The notes: generated from the letters alone by a model not told the origin. Positions 55,361-62,776 are shown, numbered from the stretch's first letter. The stretch: DNA of 64,000 bases from Bradyrhizobium sp. CCGB01 (GCF_024199795.1 NZ_JANADK010000001.1:2666001-2730000), one strand, 5' to 3'. Translations and numbers: made by a program.

Positions 55361-55549
55361 ATGGCCCATTATGATCCCGAAACCTTGATTATCCTCCGAA
55401 AGGTGCTTGATGAAGCTTGGGCCGTCCTGCCGGATGGACTCAGATCTCACACCGTCAAATCCGAAATGGCTCAGCGCATCCTAAAGCATGCGGCGGGCGG
55501 CGTCCGAGACCCAGTCAAACTTCGAGCGTGTGCCCTCGAAGCCGCTTAG
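55361..55549 (+). CDS. Small conserved hypothetical protein (62 aa)
   Basis: The 62-residue protein reads MAHYDPETLIILRKVLDEAWAVLPDGLRSHTVKSEMAQRILKHAAGGVRDPVKLRACALEAA. This pattern (LDEAW..LP......S.MA.RIL..AA.G.RDP..LR..AL) is a recurrent Bradyrhizobium micro-protein. A possible ribosome site (TTCTGGAGGTGCTGGC) precedes. Helical, no Cys clusters, function unknown. Confidence 0.7.
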   Translation: MAHYDPETLIILRKVLDEAWAVLPDGLRSHTVKSEMAQRILKHAAGGVRDPVKLRACALEAA

Positions 55550-55587
55550 AATTAGCCAGTGGTTAAGATTACTGTAGGGAGTCCGCC

Positions 55588-55794
55588 GTGGCCCAGACGA
55601 GAAAGCGTGTAAAACATCTGACCACCTTCGAAGAGCGGTTGGCGGAAGAAGCCCGACGTTTCAAAGAAGCAGCCGAAGAACAGCCCCCGGGTAGCAAAGC
55701 CCGCGAGTTGCTTCTGCGCCGGGCGCGTCAAGCCGAAACCGCATCCCATATGAACGATTGGCTGTCGTCGCCGGGTCTTGCAGCGCCCAAGTGA
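55588..55794 (+). CDS. Micro-protein A, copy 1 (68 aa)
   Basis: This 68-residue basic/acidic helical protein starts MAQTRKRVKHLTTFEERLAEEARRF and ends ARQAETASHMNDWLSSPGLAAPK. It is a paralogue of the gene at 60,502-60,705: both have R(K/R)RVK...(T/S)(F/L)E(E/D)R.AE.A...K..A, then ARxAETxxHxxDWLxSPGLxxPK. It is the first gene of a pair with 55,852-56,010. Function unknown. Confidence 0.75.
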   Translation: MAQTRKRVKHLTTFEERLAEEARRFKEAAEEQPPGSKARELLLRRARQAETASHMNDWLSSPGLAAPK

Positions 55795-55851
55795 TCACAT
55801 GCTTCTAAAACGGGAACGAAGGGGCCGGGGAGCGGGAAGTGGACGGATTCC

Positions 55852-56010
55852 ATGCCTATAGGGCCTGATGGGCACATCATCCAGCGCGTCGATCTAGCAT
55901 TTGAAAAGCAAGAAGATGCGGAGAAGCACGCAAGGGCGCTCGTTGATGGGCACGACGTCGAGTTGTGGCAGCTGGACCGCAAGATAGCGACGTTCACTCG
56001 CAACCAGTAA
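55852..56010 (+). CDS. Micro-protein B, copy 1 (52 aa)
   Basis: This 52-residue ORF reads MPIGPDGHIIQRVDLAFEKQEDAEKHARALVDGHDVELWQLDRKIATFTRNQ. It is a paralogue of 60,798-60,980, sharing DGHI..RVD......A..A..LVDGH.VELW....... The N-terminus is about 10 residues shorter than copy 2. The same order A then B occurs at both loci. Function unknown. Confidence 0.7.
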   Translation: MPIGPDGHIIQRVDLAFEKQEDAEKHARALVDGHDVELWQLDRKIATFTRNQ

Positions 56011-56324
56011 GGCCGCCTCCTGGACGCACTTGCAGCAGCCTGGGCGCGCGCCTGATGCAGCCAAAGCTGCTCCGGGCTGTTAAGACTGCGATGTCTGCAC
56101 CCGGCCCATCGCGACATAACTGCGCTGCCACGAACCTGTTCGCTATAGGAGCAAAGCGGGCGTCGTCACCGGTCATATGACGCCGCCAAGTTTATAGGTA
56201 CACGGACTAGCAATCGAAACGGAATAGGCTCATTGTCACTGCATCACCGGCTTCGGCTTTGCCCGTAGGCGTCGGTGGCTGAGAGACTGTTAGCGCTCCC
56301 GCCTGCAAGGCAGAGGAGCGGCCG

Positions 56325-56495
56325 ATGTCCGAGCCGACCAATAACGAACATATCGGTTTGCGTCGCCATCTTGCGTTTCACGAGGCGGAGCTGATCGCCC
56401 GGTCCCGAGAGCAAATCGAACGCAGCCCAGAGTTGCTACGCCAGCCGATGCCATCAACTTTCGTAGGCGAGCAGCGCCCTCCATCAGAACGCTAG
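56325..56495 (+). CDS. Micro-protein of 56 aa
   Basis: The ORF reads MSEPTNNEHIGLRRHLAFHEAELIARSREQIERSPELLRQPMPSTFVGEQRPPSER. It is preceded by AGAGGAGCGGCCG, a strong ribosome site. The N-terminal half is helical and charged (HEAELIARSREQIERS). I regard it as a recurrent rhizobial small protein, function unknown. Confidence 0.65.
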   Translation: MSEPTNNEHIGLRRHLAFHEAELIARSREQIERSPELLRQPMPSTFVGEQRPPSER

Positions 56496-56512
56496 TCGTT
56501 AGGTTGCCGGCT

Positions 56513-56662
56513 GTGTGCAACAAGTGCGATGCAATAGACCTGACAATCGCCCGGTATAGAAGGTTTAAAACCCTGGTATGCGATCAGCAGATGAATGAAG
56601 CCGCTGACCGCCTGCTCGAAAAGCTGACGGCGGATAAGTTGGCACTCCACCCCAAAGAGTAG
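56513..56662 (+). CDS. Micro-protein with N-terminal Cys pair (49 aa)
   Basis: A GTG start is likely: VCNKCDAIDLTIARYRRFKTLVCDQQMNEAADRLLEKLTADKLALHPKE. The CxxC at the N-terminus plus a helical YRR...D......L.EKL...K..LHP pattern recurs in Bradyrhizobium small proteins. It starts 17 bases after the previous stop. Confidence 0.6.
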   Translation: MCNKCDAIDLTIARYRRFKTLVCDQQMNEAADRLLEKLTADKLALHPKE

Positions 56663-56681
56663 GCCGCGTGGAGGGCTGGTC

Positions 56682-56870
56682 ATGTTCACCGTCGCCGGAT
56701 GCCGGGACATTGCAAAGAACTGCCGCCGCTTGGCGGAAGACCCCGGCCTGGCCCCACGGCGGGCTACCATCCTGCGAAACATCGCCCACAGCCTGAGCGG
56801 CTTAGCTCATCAGCTCGACCTGCTGGCCGACGATGAGGAAGCGCTTCGTCGCTCCGACCTAAAGAAGTAA
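56682..56870 (+). CDS. Micro-protein C, copy 1 (62 aa)
   Basis: The 62-residue protein has CRDIAKNCRRLAEDPGLAPRRATILRNIAHSLSGLAHQLDLLADD. It shares (R/K)A.IL(R/K)NIA.S..GLA.QLD.L with the next gene, a paralogue. Start ATG 56,682 has GGAGGGCTGGTC ahead. Helical, function unknown. Confidence 0.7.
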   Translation: MFTVAGCRDIAKNCRRLAEDPGLAPRRATILRNIAHSLSGLAHQLDLLADDEEALRRSDLKK

Positions 56871-56983
56871 GGCCGCCTCAGTTGGCGGCCTCCTAAGTTG
56901 AATTTCGAAGTCACTTAACATGGGATCAGGCGAGCTGGCCGGGAATGGGCTCCCGTCTCAAGGGAAATAGGAAGGCCGAGCCA

Positions 56984-57157
56984 GTGATCAACATTGTTGA
57001 GTGCCAAGAACATGCCGACCACTACAAGGAACTGTCCTGCGCGAACGGCATCTCCAAAGAACGCGCAGCTATCCTGAAGAACATCGCCCGATCTTTTGTG
57101 GGGTTGGCCGGCCAACTGGATAGACTGGCTTGCCTCGCGAGGGCCGAGCGGCGGTAA
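56984..57157 (+). CDS. Micro-protein C, copy 2 (57 aa)
   Basis: I chose GTG 56,984 (VINIVECQEHADHYKELSC) because AGGAAGG lies 11 bases upstream; ATG 56,945 is an alternative. It is paralogous to the previous gene: SKERAAILKNIARSFVGLAGQLDRLA. The pair appears to be a local tandem duplication that diverged. Confidence 0.65.
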   Translation: MINIVECQEHADHYKELSCANGISKERAAILKNIARSFVGLAGQLDRLACLARAERR

Positions 57158-57183
57158 GTCTTTTTCGGCCAGCGACCGCCGCC

Positions 57184-57474
57184 TCAGTTGGCGGCCCCTT
57201 TCGCGCCTATGATCGCAAGGCGTTGGTTGCCCCGTTCAAAATCAGGCCGAACATCGGCGCCGCGGCTACCGCAGCCCTCGCAAACGAACCGCGGCTCGAG
57301 ATCAGACAGCCTGACGCTGTCGTGCCAGCAGTCAGCGGTCAGGGCGATGTGATGGCCACAGTGGCAATAGACCAGGACGCCGCGCAGACCCATCTCGCGC
57401 ATTTCGCAGAAGGTAACCTTGAGCGGTCGGCCGTCTGGGTGCGTAGGCGTGTGGCGTCGAGCAGGGTTGGGCAT
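57184..57474 (-). CDS. Small zinc-ribbon-like protein (96 aa)
   Basis: This 96-residue protein has two Cys-containing knuckles: VYCHCGHHIAL (Cys-X-Cys, with His) and FVCEGCGSRGADVRPDF (Cys-X2-Cys), a likely zinc ribbon. The middle VRLSDLEPRFVCEGCG is a recurrent signature in rhizobial orphan proteins. It lies on the opposite strand to the neighbouring micro-genes. Confidence 0.75.
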   Translation of the reverse strand: MPNPARRHTPTHPDGRPLKVTFCEMREMGLRGVLVYCHCGHHIALTADCWHDSVRLSDLEPRFVCEGCGSRGADVRPDFERGNQRLAIIGAKGAAN

Positions 57475-57818
57475 GCTGCCATCGAAACCCCGCGCAAGGC
57501 AGAGTCAAATTATCGATTCCTAGCGGCGGGATAGAGCGCGAACTACTGCCGGTGGTGGATGTGGAGAAATATTCTCCCGTCGCTGCGCTTCATACCCTCC
57601 GCATACCGCACGCTCGACCTCGGCGGAGGCTTCGCGACCTTTTTTTCCCGCTTACGACCGGCAGTAGCTTGTGCTCCGCTTGCGCAACGCGGTGGCATCC
57701 TCACGGATAGGAACAAGGTAGAAGCCAGCCGCTTGAAATACGTCCGTCGTCCTCGCATGCCGGCGGCAAGTCCAGCTCGGCTGGAGCCGTCGAAAGCCCA
57801 TACGAAAAGTCGGTATCA

Positions 57819-58034
57819 ATGCCACGCTTGACAGCTGTGTCCTGGACCCCTGAACAACTCGAACAGTTGCAGAAGCTGGCTGGCGAAGGGGCATCGGCCG
57901 CGAGAGCAGCGGTGGCGCTCCGACGATCTATGCAATCCGTAAAGAGCAAGGCGCGCGACCTGGGAACACCGTTCCCTAGGCAGAAAGCGTTCCGAGCGCG
58001 TCAGCAAATACCACAGGCAGATGCCCCCAACTGA
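57819..58034 (+). CDS. Small DNA-binding-like protein, Myb/GcrA-type helix-turn-helix
   Basis: The 71-residue protein reads MPRLTAVSWTPEQLEQLQKLAGEGASAARAAVALRRSMQSVKSKARDLGTPF. The WTPEQ..QL..L...G.S..RAA..L.RS...VK.KAR.LG pattern is that of SANT/Myb-like or GcrA-type HTH segments. The gene at 59,212-59,388 has the same architecture. Function as a regulator is inferred. Confidence 0.7.
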   Translation: MPRLTAVSWTPEQLEQLQKLAGEGASAARAAVALRRSMQSVKSKARDLGTPFPRQKAFRARQQIPQADAPN

Positions 58035-58041
58035 GGTGGCC

Positions 58042-58173
58042 TCAATTCATCTTGCGGCGTAGCTTTAGGATGATCTCGCGAAGGTCATTCGCGTACTCCT
58101 CAATGATCCGGCGAGCCTCCTCCAAGCGCGTTGGCTTGGGCTCGGGCTGATCGGTTTCCGACGGCTTGCTCAT
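58042..58173 (-). CDS. Micro-protein of 43 aa
   Basis: The minus-strand ORF reads MSKPSETDQPEPKPTRLEEARRIIEEYANDLREIILKLRRKMN. A disordered Pro/Glu-rich start and one amphipathic helix form a pattern repeated across Bradyrhizobium genomes (from memory). Confidence 0.6.
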   Translation of the reverse strand: MSKPSETDQPEPKPTRLEEARRIIEEYANDLREIILKLRRKMN

Positions 58174-58273
58174 GGCAGAGCCTTGAACCCAGATCGCCGG
58201 AAAACCAATGATCTACATCAACGGACTAATCGCTTTAGCTCGCTCAATAAGCAGTCGCGGTCATGTGGAGGAG

Positions 58274-58996
58274 CTAGGTAGTCATGTCGTCGCTGAACGA
58301 TAATCCGGATTGTGCCGGTCCTTGCGGATCGTAATCGGCAAGCCGCTGCCTGTCGTTTAAGATGATTTCTCGCTGGTAGTGGTCGAGGAACGTAAGGACG
58401 CCCGCTTTACGCAAATGAGATAGCGCGCGAGAAACCGTCTCGAGTGTCAAGCCGAGATAGTCCGCTATGTCGCGGCGGCTCATGGGGAGCGACATCTTGT
58501 CTGCTCCAGTCCGGCAATCCATTTCAAGCAGGAAGGCAGCGACCCGTTCTACCGCGGTCTTGCGGCCCAGGAGCAGCATATGGTTTTCTGCGTGCTCTAG
58601 GTTGCGCGTCGTCATACTAAGCAGGTTGCGCGAGACAACCACGTCTTTTGCGGCCATCAATTGAAGGCTCTCGCGCTTAATCAGGCGCACGATGGTTTCG
58701 ACGACCGCCTCTGCGGTAAAGCGATGCTTGTCGCTGTTCTCAAGTCCGAAAATATCGCCCGCTAAATGAAAGGCGCCGATTTGGCGCCGACCGTCTAAAA
58801 GCAACTTATAACTTCGCACCGCACCAAGCTTAACTTGGTAGACGTACATAGCCGGTTCTTCTTCGCCGAAGATTTCGGTGCCTTTCCGATATGTGAATTC
58901 ATTTAGGCTGATAAATGGGTCAGATGCACCCGATAAACCAAATTCATCGATCGTATGAGGCCGAGGTCGTTGATCCGTCGTGATACGCACGTACAT
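58274..58996 (-). CDS. Crp/Fnr regulator, FixK-like
   Basis: This 240-residue regulator has a beta-roll sensory domain (about residues 25-120), a dimer helix and a complete winged HTH (LPMSRRDIADYLGLTLETVSRALSHLRKAGVL). The recognition helix TLETVSRAL contains the Glu-(X2)-Ser-Arg signature of FNR/FixK proteins that read TTGA half-sites. There is no N-terminal Cys cluster, so it is not an oxygen-sensing FNR but FixK-like. It lies within the island; a perfect palindrome sits 20 bases upstream of its start. Confidence 0.9.
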   Translation of the reverse strand: MYVRITTDQRPRPHTIDEFGLSGASDPFISLNEFTYRKGTEIFGEEEPAMYVYQVKLGAVRSYKLLLDGRRQIGAFHLAGDIFGLENSDKHRFTAEAVVETIVRLIKRESLQLMAAKDVVVSRNLLSMTTRNLEHAENHMLLLGRKTAVERVAAFLLEMDCRTGADKMSLPMSRRDIADYLGLTLETVSRALSHLRKAGVLTFLDHYQREIILNDRQRLADYDPQGPAQSGLSFSDDMTT

Positions 58997-59015
58997 GGGT
59001 CATTCCTCTTCCGTA

Positions 59016-59030
59016 TTCAAGTTTCTTGAA
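59016..59030. promoter_or_regulatory. 15-bp palindrome upstream of the FixK-like gene
   Basis: TTCAAG-TTT-CTTGAA is a perfect inverted repeat 20 bases upstream of the ATG at 58,996, where it could block or activate the promoter. The half-site resembles an FNR/FixK TTGA core, but the two halves point the opposite way from the classic TTGAT-N4-ATCAA site, so it is an unusual arrangement. Auto-regulation is a guess. Confidence 0.5.
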
Positions 59031-59211
59031 TAATCCTCTCGTGCCTCACGTCGTTCGACCGACCAACGTAATCAATGCTTGTCTCTTTGGTCATTGTACT
59101 AAGGGACAATGTTAGGTTGCAACAGCGTCGCAGAAGCCGACACTTCACGAAGTCCCCAAGGGCCCAACAAGCGACATCCGCGCGGCAGACAGCATGGCCT
59201 TCCTCATCTTC

Positions 59212-59388
59212 TCAGGCCCGTCCACTTCTTACATGCACGATCACTGGCAGCTTCTCCATTGCCTTCGCAAGCACGCTGCCGGTGGTCCGGTCCAGCTCTG
59301 CAGCAATCTTCATGAGTGGCATGGTGCCAGCCAGAGACCTCAGCTTTTCAACTTCTTCTGTGGTCCAATCCTGCCTCCAGCGCGCCAT
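59212..59388 (-). CDS. Small Myb/GcrA-like DNA-binding protein (58 aa)
   Basis: The minus-strand ORF starts MARWRQDWTTEEVEKLRSLAGTMPLMKIAAELDRTTGSVLAKAMEKLPVI. The pattern DWTTEEVEKLRSLA...KIA.EL.R..GSV..KA matches the SANT-like HTH also seen at 57,819. A shorter relative of the same type; regulator or nucleoid-type role is inferred. Confidence 0.65.
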   Translation of the reverse strand: MARWRQDWTTEEVEKLRSLAGTMPLMKIAAELDRTTGSVLAKAMEKLPVIVHVRSGRA

Positions 59389-59773
59389 GTTCGTCCCAAC
59401 GATGAAGCTTCCCCATAGTATGACTGAAATTTTGCAAGTTTCGCTGACTCTGATGATTTCAGCAGCGGCAAGGGGCTTTCCGTTTACGCCACATCGAATG
59501 GCACAAACTGCACTTGTCTGTGACGGGGCTCGTCTCAGTGTCGTCGGTTCATCCGTCCGACGATGTCATTCCTCCAGAAGCTGCTCGGTACCGGGGGAGC
59601 GACGGCTCTGGCGCTCTATCAGCCCCCAGCCCCAGCGCCGGGGCCGTTCTTCTGAAAAGTTGGTCAGCCAGGACGATGGACGGAGAGCGCTCGCAGGCGC
59701 GCGATGTGCGGGTGGAAAAAGCCAAGAGAGCCGACAAGCGGGCGCCGCCAGTGGGGGGTGATCGTCGGTTGGA
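59389..59773. other. Region without a clear gene
   Basis: About 380 bases. A 30-codon plus-strand frame (59,563-59,655; MSFLQKLLGTGGATALALYQPPAPAPGPFF) has Pro/Ala-rich composition and may be a micro-gene, but support is thin. Confidence 0.3.
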
Positions 59774-59959
59774 TTACTTCCTCTTGAGCAGATCGGCCAA
59801 GTCCATCTCGAATATTTGCTGTGTCTGTTCGAACAGTTTTAGGAGGTCGATTGAGGCTGACGTCCGGTGGCAAGCAACAATCGCTTGCTGGTGCTCAATG
59901 ATGATCCTGCCCCGATCAACGTGGCGCTGTGCCAGAGCGATCTTTTCATCCAGCGTCAT
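59774..59959 (-). CDS. Micro-protein D, copy 1 (61 aa)
   Basis: This 61-residue helical protein reads MTLDEKIALAQRHVDRGRIIIEHQQAIVACHRTSASIDLLKLFEQTQQIFEMDLADLLKRK. Its pattern (LA.RHV..G...I..Q...I.........A..LL..F...Q) is shared with the gene at 61,384-61,599, so the two are paralogues on opposite strands. Function unknown. Confidence 0.7.
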   Translation of the reverse strand: MTLDEKIALAQRHVDRGRIIIEHQQAIVACHRTSASIDLLKLFEQTQQIFEMDLADLLKRK

Positions 59960-60255
59960 TGGCGGTTTCTACCGGAACCAGCCTGCACCAAGAAATCAAA
60001 ACAGGCCAGTTACAAAGAGGGCGGCCCCGGCTGCAGGTGGGGGTCCAAGGGGTGGCCGGGGCCGCTCCGCCAGCTCGGCGGCGAGCCAGCGACGTCTCAA
60101 ATATTCTCCCGCCCTTGCGGTTCCTTTGTGCTAGCGCAGAGGGCGTGTCGCACCGATCGTGCGGATTGTCGCAGCACAGGCCGCAGGAGCTGTCTTAGGG
60201 GCGGCGCCTGCGGCTTCTAACTTGGCACCTTCCATTGGCGGCCGCATTGTACGCG
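59960..60255. other. Region without a clear gene
   Basis: Nearly 300 bases with GC-rich simple blocks (GGCCCCGGCTGCAGGTGGGG). No supported gene. Confidence 0.3.
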
Positions 60256-60420
60256 ATGGACGACGCCGATTTTGCGAGATACCTGCGTCAAGCGAAGAAT
60301 TGCCTGGACGAGGCTGAGAAGGCGACGAGCGAGGTCGACAAGGAGGCGTGGCTGAAGCTTGGGAAAGAGTGGATAGACATGGCCCGCAAGGCTCGGAGAG
60401 AAAGGCCCTCGGAACACTAG
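60256..60420 (+). CDS. Micro-protein of 54 aa
   Basis: From ATG 60,256 the product is MDDADFARYLRQAKNCLDEAEKATSEVDKEAWLKLGKEWIDMARKARRERPSEH, a charged helical protein. An upstream ATG at 60,235 adds 7 residues. It resembles the recurrent rhizobial pattern F..YLR.A..CL..AE.A....K..WLKL...W..MA. Function unknown. Confidence 0.65.
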   Translation: MDDADFARYLRQAKNCLDEAEKATSEVDKEAWLKLGKEWIDMARKARRERPSEH

Positions 60421-60501
60421 CTCTTGTGGTGTCGGTTCAATTTTAGGAACGGAACTTACCTAGGGGCCGTTAGGTGAGTCTTCCCGGCTTAGGAGTTTGC
60501 C

Positions 60502-60705
60502 GTGACCCTGAAACGCCGCAGAGTGAAACAGACCCGCTCCCTTGAAGACCGAATGGCCGAACAGGCCACCAAGCTCAAAGCACTGGCCGATCAGATGCCC
60601 GCAGGCGCCGAGCGCGAGACGCTGCTTAAGCGAGCCAGGATCGCCGAGACCGGCGCGCATCTCAGCGACTGGCTACGCTCGCCCGGCTTGCAGCCGCCGA
60701 AGTAA
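60502..60705 (+). CDS. Micro-protein A, copy 2 (67 aa)
   Basis: Paralogue of 55,588-55,794: TLKRRRVKQTRSLEDRMAEQATKLKALADQMPAGAERETLLKRARIAETGAHLSDWLRSPGLQPPK. It uses GTG or ATG near the same position relative to the next gene. The order A then B is as in the first locus. Confidence 0.75.
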   Translation: MTLKRRRVKQTRSLEDRMAEQATKLKALADQMPAGAERETLLKRARIAETGAHLSDWLRSPGLQPPK

Positions 60706-60797
60706 GTCTGATTTTTCAATGTTTCCTGATGACGTGATTTTAGATCGGCTTTAAAATCGTTCCTGCTTTGGAACGCGGCGGGTTTTGGAGCTGGGTC

Positions 60798-60980
60798 ATG
60801 CGAGGCTTTCGTGCTTATCTAATCGGCGAAGACGGTCACATAGTGTCTCGAGTTGACATTGAGGCGCAGGACGAAGCGGTTGCGAGAGAGCGAGCCAAGC
60901 AGCTGGTGGACGGGCACGCCGTAGAGCTTTGGGAAGGTGCGACCAGGCTCGCTAGGTTTGAGCCCATTACGAAGCACTAA
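60798..60980 (+). CDS. Micro-protein B, copy 2 (60 aa)
   Basis: From ATG 60,798: MRGFRAYLIGEDGHIVSRVDIEAQDEAVARERAKQLVDGHAVELWEGATRLARFEPITKH. Paralogue of 55,852-56,010. It starts 92 bases after the stop of copy A2; in the first locus the corresponding gap is 57 bases. Confidence 0.75.
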   Translation: MRGFRAYLIGEDGHIVSRVDIEAQDEAVARERAKQLVDGHAVELWEGATRLARFEPITKH

Positions 60981-61065
60981 ATGCGTTAAGGCCGCCAGTT
61001 GGCCCGGAGGGACTACCGCCGAATCTTCCAGTGCGGATTTTACGGGTTGGGTGTAATTACACGGG

Positions 61066-61233
61066 ATGGAGCGGACACCGGAAGAGCGTTGGGAACTACA
61101 GTTCTCTCTGATCACGAAAGTGGAGCAGTGCCGAAGGCTTGCGCGCCAAATCAACGATCCGGTTATTGCCCAGCGCCTACTTGCTCTCGCTGACCAATAC
61201 GTTCGCCAAATCAAAATCGGTAGCGACGAGTAA
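61066..61233 (+). CDS. Micro-protein E, copy 1 (55 aa)
   Basis: The ORF reads MERTPEERWELQFSLITKVEQCRRLARQINDPVIAQRLLALADQYVRQIKIGSDE. A near-identical copy is on the opposite strand at 63,446-63,613. The pattern (RWELQ..L..KVEQCRRLA.QI.DPV..QRLLALADQYVRQIK) resembles other rhizobial orphan proteins. Function unknown. Confidence 0.75.
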   Translation: MERTPEERWELQFSLITKVEQCRRLARQINDPVIAQRLLALADQYVRQIKIGSDE

Positions 61234-61277
61234 GCCGCTGTTGGCGGCTGTTCCCGCGGAGAGGCCCTCTTTATCTC

Positions 61278-61325
61278 ACGAGAAGAACGTCGCCAGGCGG
61301 AAGCAGCTTCAGGTAGTGGCCTGTT
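61278..61325 (-). pseudogene. Short remnant similar to the 3' end of the gene at 61,645
   Basis: The plus-strand sequence CGAGAAGAACGTCGCCAG and GGAAGCAGCTTCA matches CGAGAAGATCCTCGCCAA and GGAAGCAGCTTCA at 61,657-61,692, with mismatches. It is the tail of a second copy of that gene, cut off by the repeats that follow. Confidence 0.45.
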
Positions 61326-61380
61326 TCCGACGCTAGTGGCCAATTTTAATTTTGCAGTGGCCTGTTTTGACTTAGCTTAG
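61313..61380. repeat. Triplicated AGTGGCC repeats (IS-end-like)
   Basis: AGTGGCC occurs three times at about 20-base intervals (61,315, 61,335, 61,356), in the contexts GTAGTGGCCTGTTTCC, CTAGTGGCCAATTTTA and GCAGTGGCCTGTTTTG. Multiple spaced copies at one terminus are a feature of IS21-type ends. No transposase gene is adjacent, so if it is an IS end only the edge remains. Confidence 0.45.
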
Positions 61381-61383
61381 GTC

Positions 61384-61599
61384 ATGGACAGGGTAATGAA
61401 GCTTCGCCATCTGGAACTAGCCGAGCGGCACATTGCCCAAGGCGAGCGTCACATTGCAGAGCAGGAAGAGCGGATCGCGCACCTTGCCCGCCTCGGAGCC
61501 GACACGACCGAGGCGCAAAGGCTTCTAAACAGCTTCTTCGCGACTCAGATGCAGCACATTCAGCACCGCGAGCGCATTTTGAACGAGCTAGAAAAGTAA
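61384..61599 (+). CDS. Micro-protein D, copy 2 (71 aa)
   Basis: The 71-residue helical protein reads MDRVMKLRHLELAERHIAQGERHIAEQEERIAHLARLGADTTEAQRLLNSFFATQMQHIQHRERILNELEK. The core LAERHIAQGERHI.EQ...I..L...G.DT..A..LL..F..TQ repeats the layout of 59,774-59,959. A charged coiled coil is likely. Confidence 0.75.
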   Translation: MDRVMKLRHLELAERHIAQGERHIAEQEERIAHLARLGADTTEAQRLLNSFFATQMQHIQHRERILNELEK

Positions 61600-61644
61600 A
61601 AAAGTTTGCCCAGTTTGGCGGCCATGACCGGCGCGAGAGACAAG

Positions 61645-61914
61645 CTACCGAGCGAGAAGATCCTCGCCAAGTGGAAGCAGCTTCACATATGTGCCGCTCT
61701 CGTGGAGCATCAGCCAGCCGCGATCGACGGCGTACCGAATGCCGGCGCCGAACTCGCTGCCGCTGGCGTTCAGCGTGAATAGAAAGGGCGCGTTGATGCG
61801 CTCGATATAGATGCGGCCGTCCTGCACCGGCTCGATGCTCGCGGCAAGTTCGACGAGCTTTCGCGCGGCCGCTTCCGGGTCGGCGTAGGGGCGGGCCTCG
61901 ACGTGCTTCACCAA
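61645..61914 (-). CDS. Small hypothetical protein (89 aa)
   Basis: An 89-residue soluble protein with alternating strands and helices: PEAAARKLVELAASIEPVQDGRIYIERINAPFLFTLNASGSEFGAGIRYAVDRGWLMLHESGTYVKLL. A TTG at 61,914 or GTG at 61,911 is the likely start. It is recurrent in rhizobial islands (from memory). It overlaps the next gene's end by 7 bases. Confidence 0.7.
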   Translation of the reverse strand: MVKHVEARPYADPEAAARKLVELAASIEPVQDGRIYIERINAPFLFTLNASGSEFGAGIRYAVDRGWLMLHESGTYVKLLPLGEDLLAR

Positions 61915-62072
61915 CGAACCTTTCCTTCAGCGTGCGCGGCATAGATGTGCCCGCGATGCGGATAGCTCTCTTGCGGCTTCCAGCTGTCGAACAGGGTGCC
62001 GCAAACGCAGTGCATCAGCGTGTTCGGGATCTCGCTGTCGAGCTTCTCACCCCGGGCGCGTTTGGCTGCCAT
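61908..62072 (-). CDS. Small Cys-containing protein (54 aa), overlapping two neighbours
   Basis: From ATG 62,072: MAAKRARGEKLDSEIPNTLMHCVCGTLFDSWKPQESYPHRGHIYAAHAEGKVRW. The CVCG pair and HRGHIYAAH give a possible zinc site (Cys-X-Cys...His-X3-His). Its first 58 bases lie inside the 3' end of the gene at 62,015-62,377, in another frame, and its last 7 overlap the gene at 61,645. Confidence 0.6.
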   Translation of the reverse strand: MAAKRARGEKLDSEIPNTLMHCVCGTLFDSWKPQESYPHRGHIYAAHAEGKVRW

Positions 62073-62377
62073 TCGGCGCGCCAGTCGCGGTCGTGGCGCC
62101 ACTCGGCGAAGGCGCTGTCCGGGATCGTCGGTGACAGCTGGGACCAAGCGGTCTCGAAGGCCTCCCGGGCGGTTTCGAAGGTCTCGGCCGCTCCGTTTCG
62201 GTGCTGGCCGGGCTCCAGACCAGGATAGAATCCGCACGACCAAGCCCACTGACCGGCGGTTGTAGGCACGCCGGCGCGCGTGCCGATCGGGCCGACACGC
62301 ACGTCACCGAAGTAGATCTGCCACCCCTTCTGGTGTGGATTGTCGCTGCGGCGGCGGGTGAGGGTGGGCTCTGTCAT
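62015..62377 (-). CDS. Small hypothetical protein (120 aa)
   Basis: The 120-residue protein starts MTEPTLTRRRSDNPHQKGWQIYFGDVRVGPIG and contains GQWAWSCGFYPGLEPGQHRNGAAETFETAREAFETAW. Its helical C-terminal part and the 58-base overlap with the next gene suggest an operon of three micro-genes on the minus strand. Function unknown. Confidence 0.65.
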   Translation of the reverse strand: MTEPTLTRRRSDNPHQKGWQIYFGDVRVGPIGTRAGVPTTAGQWAWSCGFYPGLEPGQHRNGAAETFETAREAFETAWSQLSPTIPDSAFAEWRHDRDWRAEWQPNAPGVRSSTARSRTR

Positions 62378-62776
62378 GGGGCGGCTTATGGCACGTGAAC
62401 GCAGCGAGAACAAACATTGCGGCGGACTGTGACACCAACTGTGTAACAGCGATTCTTCGCCATTCTTAACCAATTGAACTTGCATTGATATTTTTTGGGC
62501 TTTGGCGCGGTGGCGCTCCTTAGCGGAATCGAAACCATCGGCGTTGTGCCTCCTGAATAGCTGGTAGAGCGAGCTAGCGGGTCGTGTTCGACTGGAGCGG
62601 CGGCGAACTACAGTTTTCGTATGCTCGGCCAGAAATCAACTCTGCGGTCTATCTTCCGTGTAGGATGCTGGCTGTCGGTAAGATTTAACCGAATTGCGCG
62701 TTGACTGCGAAGTAAGCTTGCGCGGCCTCAAAGAGAGGGCTTAGCTCACCTTTTGGCATTTTTTGCGCGCGGTTAT
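62378..62776. other. Region without a clear gene, upstream of two divergent micro-genes
   Basis: About 400 bases, AT-richer than the surroundings (around 62,480-62,500). No gene, repeat or stable hairpin is obvious. Confidence 0.35.

Noticed and set aside
59075..59761. A 228-codon plus-strand open frame
   Set aside because: Ser/Arg/Thr-rich, and it covers the better-supported minus-strand HTH micro-gene at 59,212-59,388.
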